DNA of 64,000 nucleotides from [Ruminococcus] lactaris ATCC 29176. GTDB lineage: Bacteria > Bacillota > Clostridia > Lachnospirales > Lachnospiraceae. The notes under the pieces were generated by a model. The model was not told the origin of the DNA and ran no database searches. It worked only from the letters and a program-made list of their open reading frames with translations. The DNA lies in assembly GCF_025152405.1 (NCBI RefSeq), contig NZ_CP102292.1, forward strand, positions 1,674,001-1,738,000, in the 5' to 3' direction. Shown in pieces: positions 7,924 through 17,515 of the stretch (position 1 is the first letter of the stretch; every line of letters starts with the position of its first letter). Both the position numbers and the translations under genes were made by a program.

Positions 7924-9117
7924 TTAATTATTTAATAATATTTTTCCTAACCGCTTAATTTCTGCATCAATCTTATTCATATCTGGACTGCGTAATTCAA
8001 GGTTAAAAGATACTACTTTTTCTCCAGAAATATCCTCTAAACCATAAGATAATTCATTAATTCGTTTATCATAATCATCTATAAAATTCTCAATATCTTC
8101 TATTATAGATTTGCTCAACTCTGATGTATATTCTATCAATTTTTCGAACATTTCTGGAACACTAATACATTTAAAATCTAATGCCCAAAGATGATCGCTT
8201 TTATATACTTCAATCAATTTTTCTGCTACATAAATTATATACTCAGCATTTCCTGGCGTTCCACGTTCACCAAGTGCTTCTTTAAGAGCCTTATTAAGTA
8301 TAACACAAAGAATATCATTTTTCCGAATAAGTTCTTTACTTTTTGCCTGAACATAATCAAAAATTTCTATAGGATTTTCAAAACAAACTGTTCTTTCAAA
8401 TGAAATACCGTATTTCATATCATATCGCAAATCATCCAGTTTATTCAAATTATCTTTTAATACCTCTGCAAATAATAAGTACTCCCACAAAGCCGGTTTT
8501 TCAACCACTAATTCAAATACACGCCCGGAATATTTTAACACCTTAGGCGATACCCCTTCTTTTGAAAAATGTTTTCTTAAACATAAACTATCATTAACCA
8601 AATAAGCCAATTGATTTTTCAGACATTTTATAATATCTTGGCCTGTGTTAAACTCATATACCCAATTACTATCTTTGTTTCTTAAAGTATCTACAAATTC
8701 AAATATTTTTTCCGAATCTACGATATCTGAAAAATTCATTTCTTTATTTTTCTTCCAAACAGGCAAAATATTACTTACTTTTTGATCTATAAATACAAAA
8801 ATCGGGATACCTTTTGCTTTTGCCCGTAAATACTCTAAATTAGTAATTGATTTTTCTCCATGATCTGTTATGTACCCATATCGACTGCCAACGATTAGTA
8901 CCATTATATCAGCTCTTTGTTCTACGACTCGAAGACAGTTATTTATAGTATCTTTATCCGAATCTATTGGAAAAGAATCGTATTCAGATAATATGGCTTC
9001 ATATCCTAAATCCGCTTCAATAAATTCTCTAATATCTTGCCTAATTTGTTTTAAATCATAACATGTAGAACTTACAAATATTGATGGTTTACGTGCCTCT
9101 CCTGAAATATATTGCAT
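7924..9117 (-). CDS. DUF4062 protein (TIR-like fold), putative defence effector
   Basis: The N-terminal 120 residues are a DUF4062 domain (KPSIFVSSTCYDLKQIRQDI, VVEQRADIMVLIVGSRYGY, ITNLEYLRAKAKGIPIFVFI), a Rossmann-like domain related to TIR/nucleoside-processing folds. The remaining 270 residues are helical with no recognised domain. The start is the ATG at 9117, 7 nt after AGAGGG. DUF4062 proteins are often found in defence islands and NLR-like proteins; catalytic activity is not established here. It follows a TOPRIM and an AAA ATPase gene on the same strand, 76 bp away, and may be the third member of that system or a separate gene. Confidence 0.75.
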   Translation of the reverse strand: MQYISGEARKPSIFVSSTCYDLKQIRQDIREFIEADLGYEAILSEYDSFPIDSDKDTINNCLRVVEQRADIMVLIVGSRYGYITDHGEKSITNLEYLRAKAKGIPIFVFIDQKVSNILPVWKKNKEMNFSDIVDSEKIFEFVDTLRNKDSNWVYEFNTGQDIIKCLKNQLAYLVNDSLCLRKHFSKEGVSPKVLKYSGRVFELVVEKPALWEYLLFAEVLKDNLNKLDDLRYDMKYGISFERTVCFENPIEIFDYVQAKSKELIRKNDILCVILNKALKEALGERGTPGNAEYIIYVAEKLIEVYKSDHLWALDFKCISVPEMFEKLIEYTSELSKSIIEDIENFIDDYDKRINELSYGLEDISGEKVVSFNLELRSPDMNKIDAEIKRLGKILLNN

Positions 9118-9199
9118 TTTCACGCCCTCTTTCTATTATGACTTTTTTCTATTTTTTATTAGTAAAATTATTGATAAAATATCAATATATACGTGCTTA

Positions 9200-9880
9200 C
9201 TAATCTGTTTTAAAAATCAAATGCATGTTTGAATGACGTTGAAGTGAATTTTTATCTTTTTCTATGTATTTCCACGTTTCTTTATATGTTCCTTCAACGG
9301 AAACTGATTTATCTGAAATAAAATCTATAAACTCCAAAACTTTTCCTTCATATTTTTCAGCAAATTCATCCGAAAGTATTTCTTTCTCATCATCTGAAAA
9401 GTCTTTAAGTTCATTGTATAAAACATGTTCTAAATTGCATGAATTAAAATATAACCTATACGGAATATTACGGATTTTTCCAGTTGTGTACAACTTAAAC
9501 ATAATCTCTGATTTATGTGCATTTCTTTTTTCAACCTCTTCAATGTCAAAATATTCCATATGATCCTCATAATATTGAATATTTTCAACTTCTGCTTCCT
9601 TAATGCAATTTTTAGTAAATGCACCATCTGTGTCAGCTATATGAATAATTTTTACAAAATCTCCCCAATTATATCCATACTTACTTTTGATAGTCTCTAT
9701 TAAAGCACCTACTTTTGACACTACGTTTTCTTTTGTTGTACTATAATTAGATGTTATATCTCCGTGAACAACTGCAAATTGCACTTCTTCCGAAGAAAAA
9801 AACTCTTTCAATATTCCACCTATAGCATTTTCATCACTAGGCCCCTCAACAATAACTGTAACTACCTTTTTTTCATTCAC
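9200..9880 (-). CDS. TOPRIM-domain protein, nuclease partner of the AAA ATPase
   Basis: I chose the GTG at 9880 (8 nt after AAGGAG); the gene overlaps the ATPase gene by 8 bp (GTGAATGA). The N-terminus reads VVTVIVEGPSDENAIGGIL with the TOPRIM glutamate, then VKIIHIADTDGAF with the DxD pair. This combination of a small TOPRIM protein with an overlapping ABC/SMC-like ATPase is seen in OLD-like, PARIS (AriA/AriB) and AbiL-type anti-phage systems. In those, the TOPRIM part is the nuclease released or controlled by the ATPase. I cannot assign it to one of them by sight. Confidence 0.7.
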   Translation of the reverse strand: MNEKKVVTVIVEGPSDENAIGGILKEFFSSEEVQFAVVHGDITSNYSTTKENVVSKVGALIETIKSKYGYNWGDFVKIIHIADTDGAFTKNCIKEAEVENIQYYEDHMEYFDIEEVEKRNAHKSEIMFKLYTTGKIRNIPYRLYFNSCNLEHVLYNELKDFSDDEKEILSDEFAEKYEGKVLEFIDFISDKSVSVEGTYKETWKYIEKDKNSLQRHSNMHLIFKTD

Positions 9881-11264
9881 TTCGCAGTCTCCTTCCTGCT
9901 TTTCTAAATGCTCTCGCAATTTTCAAGCTGTCAGTTTCTTCATATATTTTTTCTTCCTGTCCACCAAGAGTAATACTTCTAATATACATACTTCGGAGAT
10001 TATTAGATCCTTTCACATTTTTCATGTGAATATATCTATTATTTGGATTGGCAGTAGAAAACATAATACTATCTTTATCCAACATCTCTAATGCACGTAG
10101 ATTGTGAGATGTAAAAATCAATTGTCCTTTTGCACTCTTATTGAAAATATCTAATAATTCTCCTAACATATACTCAAAAATTCCAGCATCTAATTCATCA
10201 ATAACTAAGCAGATAGAAGAATTTCCAAATGCTTGAATTAGAACATTTAAAATAGATACTATTTTAATAATACCTTCAGATTCCATACGAATCGGAATCG
10301 TTCTTTTTCCTTCTCTATTCGACATAAGCTCAACTTTCCAGCCTTCTTCACCAGAATCCATTGCTTGCTTTCCATAATCTTTTATTTCAATACTCATTCC
10401 CGGAATAATTGTATATAAAACAGTATTGATTTGATCTACAATCTCATTAAGAATATCTTTCTTTTTAATATCTAAAATAACTGGTTCCATTAATGGAACT
10501 GCAAAATCCCCTTTCATTCCTGTTTTTTCCTTTTCAATGCGAAAAGCCATTGGGAGCAAGAAATTTGCAGAAATCAAACCGGAATGAGAACTTCTAATAA
10601 CAAACAAATCTTTAAGTGCAAAATCAAACAATGCATGAATAACAATGGAATAATTCTTAAATTCACTATTTTTTTTAAAGAAAATTTCTCTACTATCCTT
10701 TCCAAAAATGTAAGAGCAATTACTCTTTTCTGCTATTTTTCGTGCAACAATAAGATCCATTTTTACATTTTTATCTTTCCCAACTAATTCTTCAACTCTT
10801 TTCAATGGTTTAAAAACAACATCTGTCTGAGTTCTTTGATAATCCATAAAAACATTCTTATTCGTTCTATTGCCATCTTTATTTATTGCACAATTCAAAT
10901 ATTCTCTTTCAATAATAACGCCATCATCTATTTTCGAAAAAATAATATGATAACCTACCTCATACAGTACGTTATCTCCAAATATTTTAAATTCAGCATT
11001 TATCTCTGCATTTGCTGAATCTGTATCGATATAATCTATAATCCTTTGATCTAATTCCTCACCAGTAATAATACCTTGTAAAAAATAAAGTGCATCGACA
11101 ATTGCTGTTTTACCAGATCCATTTTGTCCATAAATTCCCAAAATCTCAGCTCTACTACATTCAAATTTTCTTTCATTAGCAAGCGGCATTATAATAATAC
11201 CATTCTTTACATTTTTAATATTTTTTAAAGTTAATGATGATAAACGAACAACAATATTTCCCAT
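9873..11264 (-). CDS. AAA/ABC-type ATPase (AAA_15-like), putative phage-defence sensor
   Basis: It is 463 residues, starting after AGGAGG. Walker A is GIYGQNGSGKTAIVDAL (about residue 43), Walker B ICLVIDELDAGIF (about 358), and a TSHN sensor (LIFTSHNLRALEML) follows. This is the AAA_15/OLD ATPase layout with a large insert between the two halves. It overlaps the TOPRIM gene, so the two are coupled, and the DUF4062 gene follows. Base composition is more AT-rich than the element backbone on both sides, consistent with a cargo insertion. Anti-phage function is inferred from the pair, not shown. Confidence 0.82.
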   Translation of the reverse strand: MGNIVVRLSSLTLKNIKNVKNGIIIMPLANERKFECSRAEILGIYGQNGSGKTAIVDALYFLQGIITGEELDQRIIDYIDTDSANAEINAEFKIFGDNVLYEVGYHIIFSKIDDGVIIEREYLNCAINKDGNRTNKNVFMDYQRTQTDVVFKPLKRVEELVGKDKNVKMDLIVARKIAEKSNCSYIFGKDSREIFFKKNSEFKNYSIVIHALFDFALKDLFVIRSSHSGLISANFLLPMAFRIEKEKTGMKGDFAVPLMEPVILDIKKKDILNEIVDQINTVLYTIIPGMSIEIKDYGKQAMDSGEEGWKVELMSNREGKRTIPIRMESEGIIKIVSILNVLIQAFGNSSICLVIDELDAGIFEYMLGELLDIFNKSAKGQLIFTSHNLRALEMLDKDSIMFSTANPNNRYIHMKNVKGSNNLRSMYIRSITLGGQEEKIYEETDSLKIARAFRKAGRRLRSE

Positions 11265-11422
11265 AATTGCCTCCTATAATCCATTAAAATTGCATCTATA
11301 TTCTAACACAAAACATTTGATTTTTCAATTTTATTTTACATTTTGGTATTTTTTATTCCATTTTTAAAATTATAATATTATTTATATTGTGTTCATTTTT
11401 TCATTATTTATTCGCTAAAATT

Positions 11423-11466
11423 ATTGATTTGAGCGATATTATCCAAATAATACCACTCAAATCAAT
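11423..11466. repeat. Inverted repeat flanking the ATPase/DUF4062 cargo
   Basis: Perfect 11-bp arms ATTGATTTGAG and CTCAAATCAAT enclose GATATTATCCAAATAATACC, which resembles the palindrome at the other side of the cargo (7833-7852). It may act as a terminator for the JAB gene (on the minus strand) or mark the cargo border. The rest of 11265-11507 is AT-rich DNA without a gene. Confidence 0.45.
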
Positions 11467-11507
11467 TACTTTATTAGATTGATTCTTCTAAATTATATAT
11501 ATATGTT

Positions 11508-11984
11508 TTATCTTTCCATCTCTCCCATCCTTCCTGTCACGTTCAACATCTTTTCTTCTCGGAAGCTGAGCATCTTTCCATTAGTTCCACCGACAATAAT
11601 ATGATCCAGCAATTCTATCCCCAGTAGCTGTCCACACTTCTGCAGCTTTCTCGTAACAATCATATCCTCTTTTGACGGTTTCACATTGCCACTGGGATGA
11701 TTATGAAGTCCAATGATTGCAGAAGCATTTGCCAGAATACTGCTCTTAAAAACTTCTCTGGGAATTACCAAAGATGCGTTGATCGTTCCAACACTGACCA
11801 GATTCATATTGATTACCTGTCCATTATTTTTCATATTCAGGATACAAAATACTTCTCTGTCATATTGAGATAACTCCTTCGCCATCAATTCTACAACAGC
11901 CTGTGGACTATCCAATATCTGCTCACTATAAAGAGATGGTTCTCTTACCAGACGGATATTCACAACTTCCAATTCATTCTCCAT
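11508..11984 (-). CDS. RadC-like JAB/MPN-domain protein
   Basis: It has 158 residues from the ATG at 11984. The JAMM metal motif is present: Glu in QYDREVFCILNM, then GLHNHPSGNVKPSKEDM (HxH...SxxD). RadC-like proteins are common on mobile elements; despite the name, no repair role has been proven and the JAMM site implies a metalloprotease or isopeptidase. IS110 copy B is inserted immediately upstream at 11999, splitting the original AAAAGGAGA ribosome site, but AGGAG is recreated by the IS end 10 nt before the start. Confidence 0.88.
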   Translation of the reverse strand: MENELEVVNIRLVREPSLYSEQILDSPQAVVELMAKELSQYDREVFCILNMKNNGQVINMNLVSVGTINASLVIPREVFKSSILANASAIIGLHNHPSGNVKPSKEDMIVTRKLQKCGQLLGIELLDHIIVGGTNGKMLSFREEKMLNVTGRMGEMER

Positions 11985-11998
11985 TGTTCTAATCTCCT

Positions 11999-13809
11999 GG
12001 TATGATGTAGTCATAGACCAATAAGGTCATCCACATCATATTCTCTAATCTATATCCTGGTTGGTAAGAGGATTCTCCTCCATAATCACTCCAACCATAG
12101 ATACGTGTATAAGTTACATACATTTTTGTATGATTATTCACTCCTAGACTATGTCTGTTATATAAGGTATTATTTTCCATTGGATAGGGAAAAGGACGAT
12201 TTTCTCCTAGGGAGCTGGCTTATGTCCAGTAATACCCGTAACTTAAGACTGTCATTCCATCAATGAAAATTTATGTTTTAGGCTGGTTGGGAGCAATTAA
12301 GCTATACCCGTATAACGCGCCAGGTAGTGTATTCATTGTTTTTTATGGAACCCTATCGGAAGGAGCATATAATGCATAACAAAAACTATATTTCCGTCGG
12401 CATTGATGTCGGTTCAGCTTTTAGCTTTATGACAATTCTTGCGCCAGACGAAACAGTGATCTTGAAACCTTTCAAGATTACTCACAATAATAAGGATTCT
12501 TTGGAACGAGCTGTTTCTGAAATTAAAAAAGCAGAAGAGCTGTATTCCTTAGAAAGTCGCACCTTTCTAGAATCCACTGGGATTTATCATTTCCCGCTCT
12601 TCTGCTATCTTGTTGATTGTGGTTTTAACGCGTCCATAATCAATCCTATTATTACACATTCTACTAAGAATGGAAATATCAGAAAAGTAAAAAATGATAA
12701 AATCGATTCTAAAGGTATTGCCAAACTAGGATTATCAAAAGATATTCCTGTTTCCCAGTTCCCAGCAAAGCTGGTTCTTGAACTGCGTAGCCTTACCCGT
12801 AAGTATTACGATTTAACTGATGAGCGTTCTGCTCATATCAATAAACTTAAAGGAGACCTGCATACCGTGTTTCCTCAGTATCTTGACGTTTTCTGTGATG
12901 TTACCGGCAAGACCTCAACAATGATTCTTCGCCAGTACGGTACTCCAGACAAGATACTTCGTGGTCATAAGAAGACCATGATTGAAAAAATATCAAAAGC
13001 TTCACGAAAAGGTCTTGCCAAAGCTTCTGAAAGATATGAGAAACTCTGTGCTGCAGCTAATGCTGCAAAGACATTTGGATGTCAAATAGACAGTATCTAC
13101 TTCAATATCTTTTTAACTTTGGACCTTGTTGAAAAGCTTGATTCTGCTTTGGATTCCATACTGAATCGTATTAGGCAGCTGATTACATTCAATAAAAACG
13201 AGAAGTTTATTCAGCAGATTAAACTTTTAAATACAATCCCAGGTGTTGGCTTTCTGACTGCTGTAACAATCATGTGCGAAATAGGTGATTTCTCAGCATT
13301 CCGTAATCCAAAACAACTTTTTGCTTACTTCGGATTAGATCCTGAAGTAAATGAATCTGGAAAATTCGTTGGCACTCAGTTACATATGAGCAAACGTGGC
13401 TCCAGAATCGCGCGCCGTGCTATCTTTGCAGTAGCACTCGCCTCCATTCGTACAAAACGTAATGGAGAGGGCATCAATCCATACCTCCGTAAGTATTACG
13501 AATTAAAGTCTGGACAAAAGCCTAAGATGGTTGCAATCGGTGCTGTAATGCATAAAGTCTGCAACATCGTATTTGCTGTTCTTCGTGATGAAAAGGCATT
13601 TGAGCTTCGGTCACCAGAAGAACACTGTAAGCAGTATCAAAGACCTGCTTTAGCAGCTGCATAAAGATGCAGCTATATAAAACCATAGGAGCTTCTTGAC
13701 GAAAATCCAAGTGATTTACGTTTGTTAAAGTTACTCATTTTTAGGTTTCAAAACATAAAAGAAAAATATCTATTTTTTGTCTTTTAGGTATTGACTATAA
13801 CTAGCTGGT
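11999..13809 (+). mobile_element. IS110-family insertion sequence, copy B
   Basis: It is the same element as copy A, offset by 7,496 bp and in the same orientation, with CT at both borders (11997-11998 and 13810-13811). Removing it rejoins GAATTTCCAAAAG and GAGATTAGAAC, giving a Shine-Dalgarno and a natural stop (codons for EFPKGD then TAG) for the upstream gene. This supports the border assignment. The bridge-RNA candidate region corresponds to 12176-12318. Confidence 0.9.
12372..13664 (+). CDS. IS110-family transposase, copy B
   Basis: The protein is identical to that of copy A; the one base difference inside the gene (13430, A instead of C) is silent. The same start (MHNKNYISVG) and ribosome site GGAAGGAG are used. 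The RuvC-like DEDD and Transposase_20 domains are complete. Both copies read opposite to the surrounding element genes. Confidence 0.95.
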   Translation: MHNKNYISVGIDVGSAFSFMTILAPDETVILKPFKITHNNKDSLERAVSEIKKAEELYSLESRTFLESTGIYHFPLFCYLVDCGFNASIINPIITHSTKNGNIRKVKNDKIDSKGIAKLGLSKDIPVSQFPAKLVLELRSLTRKYYDLTDERSAHINKLKGDLHTVFPQYLDVFCDVTGKTSTMILRQYGTPDKILRGHKKTMIEKISKASRKGLAKASERYEKLCAAANAAKTFGCQIDSIYFNIFLTLDLVEKLDSALDSILNRIRQLITFNKNEKFIQQIKLLNTIPGVGFLTAVTIMCEIGDFSAFRNPKQLFAYFGLDPEVNESGKFVGTQLHMSKRGSRIARRAIFAVALASIRTKRNGEGINPYLRKYYELKSGQKPKMVAIGAVMHKVCNIVFAVLRDEKAFELRSPEEHCKQYQRPALAAA

Positions 13810-14143
13810 CTTTTGGAAATTCTACAACTAGAAGAACATTACTCTCTGAAGATTCCACATATGCTTTCAATTGTGATAATGTCATTTCCAAATATTTAGG
13901 TTGTTCCACCATAATCTGCTCCTTTCGTTTCTTCCCTTGCTTCTGTTTTCTCTGACAAATAGCTATCACTTTGTTTGCCTTAATGCTTTTCTGTAACTCG
14001 CTGATAATGCACAGGTCTGCTACATTTACTCCTGGCAAAGCAAGCATTTCATCCATCGTCATATTGACAATCTCTTTCTCCGTTCCGTATCCGGCATCAA
14101 ATAAACGCTGTAATACTTTTATTGCTTTCTGATTCTTTCCCAT
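13784..14143 (-). CDS. Element protein with HhH-like N-terminus, C-terminus altered by IS110
   Basis: From the ATG at 14143 the protein (119 aa) has a helix-hairpin-helix-like half (MGKNQKAIKVLQRLFDAGYG, then MTMDEMLALPGVNVADLCII) and a second part resembling a separate short element protein (MVEQPKYLEMTLSQLKAYVE, then SNVLLVVEFPK). It may be one gene or two fused. The last residues (DQLVIVNT) are read from the end of IS110 copy B instead of the original GD-stop, so the tail is longer by about 6 residues. The reading frame extends upstream to 14209 but no ribosome site supports that. Function is unknown. Confidence 0.5.
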   Translation of the reverse strand: MGKNQKAIKVLQRLFDAGYGTEKEIVNMTMDEMLALPGVNVADLCIISELQKSIKANKVIAICQRKQKQGKKRKEQIMVEQPKYLEMTLSQLKAYVESSESNVLLVVEFPKDQLVIVNT

Positions 14144-14180
14144 TTCAATATCAAAGGGCAGCTTATCGCCGCCTTCTATT

Positions 14181-17100
14181 TTACTCCTTCTCTTCTTTCT
14201 TTTCTTCAATTCCTAATCTCTTAACCTGCTTCTTTTTATTCCAGATACGAACTCCCGTGATTCCGGCTGCCGATAATACCAGAATGGCTATCCATAAAAC
14301 TGCATTCGCAGTATCGCCCATTTTTGGAGAATTACTTGTCTTTGTAATAGTACCCGGTGTCTCTGGAGTTGATGTTTCCGGTACTTCTTTGATAGTTACG
14401 GTCTGACCTTCATCGTCAATATCCTTATGCTCTGTTACCTTTTTCGGTTCTTCCGGATTTGTCATATCATACAGTTCTTCAAAGGTTACAAGCTGCTTTC
14501 CTCCAAGCGTGCTGCCGTTGAAAGTAAACTCAATCTGCACTTCCATGTTTTCCTTGTCCGCTGTAAATTCATAATCATTGGTAACCTCTTTACCATCAAT
14601 GAGCAACTTGACATTTTCTGCCTTAACCATCTGCCAACCGGACAACTTATAGTTCGTACCAATTTCCAATCCCTCTAAAGTAACCGTATCCACAATCGTC
14701 AGATTTTTTCCGGCTTCCACCTCTTTCTTACCGTTCTTATCCGTTGCTGTGGTATGAATCGAAATCTTTCGCTCCGTAATCAGGACGGTCTGACCTTCAT
14801 CGTCAATGTCCTTATGCTCTGCAACTTTTACAGGTTCTTCCGGATTCTTCAGATCATATAATTCTTCAAATGTAACCAGATTCTGTCCGCCAAGTTCTAA
14901 TGCATCAAACGTATAAAAAATCTCTACTTTAATTTTCTCGCTGTCAGCAACAAAAGTGTAATCACTCTCCACACGCTTTCCATCAATGAGCAGTTCTGCA
15001 TTTTCCTCTTTCAGCATCTGCCAGCCTTTTAACTGGTACTTTCTGCCTTCTTCCAGACTGTCCAGAGTAACTGTATCCACAATCGTTACTTTCTTTCCTG
15101 CAACAATTACTTTTTCGCCTGTTTTCTTGTCTGTTGCAGTTGTATGAATGGTAATCTCTTTTTCATACTCATCAGTCAGTGTTCCAAGGTCGATAGTTAC
15201 TTTATTTCTGCTCACAACAACTTCAAATGCCGGAATCAGCTTCATGCCTTTGTTGGATTCACAAGATAACTCCTCAATCTCATAAGTGTCATAAAGTAAT
15301 GCACCTTTGCTGTCGTCCGGCTCAGAAGTTCCAAACCAGATACCGTCCTCACTGGACTTTCCGGCATTTGTATTTTTCTTATAGGATGCCCAATCGGAAG
15401 CGGTTGAAAACTGACCATTTTTATCTGTCACTACGATATGGCTCTCTCCGGTTGTTTTGCTTGTAATCTTAAAAGGAACATTTGCCAGTCTCTTATGTGT
15501 GCTAGCTCCAATCTTGACTCCTTCCAGATCTCCACGTTTAATCGGGTTGTAAATAGAATGGCTTTCGTCTGTTAAATCTACAATTTTTCCATTTTCTGTA
15601 ATGGAAAATTCAATCGCTTTTGCACCGTCTGTCAAATAACCTTCCGGTGCTTTTGTTTCCTCCAGTTTGTATTTACCATATGGAAGTAAATCTGTTGATG
15701 TTGTTGCAATACCATCAATCCCTGTCTGAATCATCTTAACTGTCTCATTCCTTTTGTATAGCTTTCCTTCTACCAGAATCGGATTCTCGTTCAGTGAAAT
15801 AATTGCAAACACCGCATCTTTTAATATGGCACTTCCCTGTGCTTTGGTATCTTTTGTCTCTAAATCACGTTTTTGAATCTTCACACCACCTCGGATTACC
15901 TGGTCAGATACGGAATACTGGTTGCTTCCGGAAAGAACTGCAAGTTCTCCGTCCTCTGTGATCTGTGTCAGATACATTCCTTTTATCTGTTCTGTACTGT
16001 CTCCTGCCTGCATATAAGCTCCATCAAGTAAATATCCGTCTGGTGCTTTGGTTTCTTCAACAGCCAGTGTTCCAAGTGGTAATACACTTTTTTCATTCTG
16101 AGTGTAAAATGCATCTCCGGATACTTTGTAAGCATCTGACAGTTTTGTCACATAATGAATACTTCCGTCACTGCTCTTTTCTGCCACCGTTTTTGTAACC
16201 CAGGTACGTGTTGCTTTCTCTGGTAAGTTATCTTTTGTATAAAGTCCGTCATAATAATGCCAGGTAAACTCTGCTCCTGCCAGTGCTGCATTCCCCTGTG
16301 CAGTTGCTTTTCCTGTCTCCATATCAATCTTGAACAGGTCTACCAGTGTCTCTGTTACTTTCGGAACATCTGAAACATTTAATGTAACTGTTTTTCCGGC
16401 TTCAACTTTCAGACTGCGTACTGTCGTATCCAGCTTATATCCCTTCGGTGCAGAAAGCTCTTTGATATAAACAGTCCCTGCAGTCACTTCAACCTCATTT
16501 GTATCTCCATTCTCATTTGTCGTAAGTGTTCCAATCTGATTACTGCAATTCTGGTCTGAGAATATGCCAAAGGTTGCCCCTGCAATGGAATACATCGCAT
16601 TTCCATTTGTGACACTCTCATTTGCGGTTGTCTTTTTTACTTTTGCATTTCCGACATTCAGTTCTGCCCAAAACTGTCCGATGTCTTGCCCTTCTCCGGT
16701 GTAAATGTAACCGCCGCATTTATATCGTCCCTTATTTGCCTTCACAAATGATTTTGCTCCGTCATACACCTCATTCTGAATATCCTGTGAAATCTCGGAA
16801 TAGACTACCCGGACATTATCACACTGCCAACCCAAATGCTCACTTAAACGCTGCCACACAAGACACTGTTCTAAGAGATATGCCTGATTTGTACTCAGAT
16901 TACTGTGACTGCCTACATACTGTTTCATATACTCAAGCGACAATGCCACATCTTCGATCTGTGCAGCACTCATGCTGGCACTTGCATCATGTCTGGTTTT
17001 ATACCCATTCTTGAATCCATTGTTAATATCTACACAATAGGCGGTTTCGCCTTCTACTTTCATGTGTCCTTCGTTGAAAATGCTTTTAATTGTTCCGTCA

Positions 17101-17249
17101 TTCATCAAATGTTCTACATGTCCAACTCTCTCTGCGGATTCTGTTCAATACTGTGTTTCCGCTGCTTGAACCGATGTGATCGGTACTGCAGTTAAAATCG
17201 TGGTCAGGGCAAGAATCCCTGTACACACTCGTTTCCATATCTTCTTCAT
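14181..17249 (-). pseudogene. VaFE/SpaA-type sortase-anchored surface protein with in-frame TGA at codon 35
   Basis: The full frame runs from the ATG at 17249 (ribosome site AAAGGA) to 14181, 1,022 codons. It begins with a signal peptide (MKKIWKRVCTGILALTTILT, AVPITSVQA), then ETQY, then TGA at 17145-17147, then TESAERVG in the same frame. Relatives have Trp here, so TGG to TGA is likely. After it come a thioester-type domain (GETAYCVDINNG), several SpaA/Cna-B folds (IKELSAPKGYKLD, LAVEETKAPDGYLL, YKLEETKAPEGYLT), two VaFE repeats (HTTATDK...VTFEELYDL), a sorting signal SPKMGD, a membrane span and a lysine-rich tail. Such proteins display adhesins on the cell wall. Without readthrough or internal initiation (TTG at 17108) the product lacks its signal peptide. 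Confidence 0.85.
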
Positions 17250-17515
17250 TTTCTACAATTCCTTTCTTTTCAATCAAAAAAAGACGTCCGTCTGGAACGC
17301 CTGCTGTTGCTTTATGTTGTTTGCTCCCTGCTGTCATGCAGGGTATGAGAATCTCTGACTTGCCGAAAGAGAAGATGTTCCCGGCTCCTTATTGTCTTTT
17401 CGGCTGGTAATCTGCTGGTAAACCAAAGGGGTAGGGTGTGGGGAGGGGAAAACAGAAAAAGGCTGATTTCTCATTGACCACCAACGGGTAGACTTTTCCC
17501 TTGGTGTCAAAATGC
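17250..17515. other. Non-coding gap between parB and the surface-protein gene
   Basis: Minus-strand promoter elements for the VaFE gene must lie here, but I see no clear -35/-10 pair. GCCGAAA (about 17363) and TTTCGGC (about 17397-17403) form a possible hairpin of the type seen upstream of element genes. No credible coding sequence was found; a 102-codon frame here has low-complexity content and no ribosome site. Confidence 0.3.

Noticed and set aside
4503-13809. The two IS110 copies and the DNA between them as one composite transposon
   Set aside because: The DNA between is ordinary element backbone plus cargo in its expected order, and IS110 elements do not normally move as composites; independent insertions into two SD sites explain the data.
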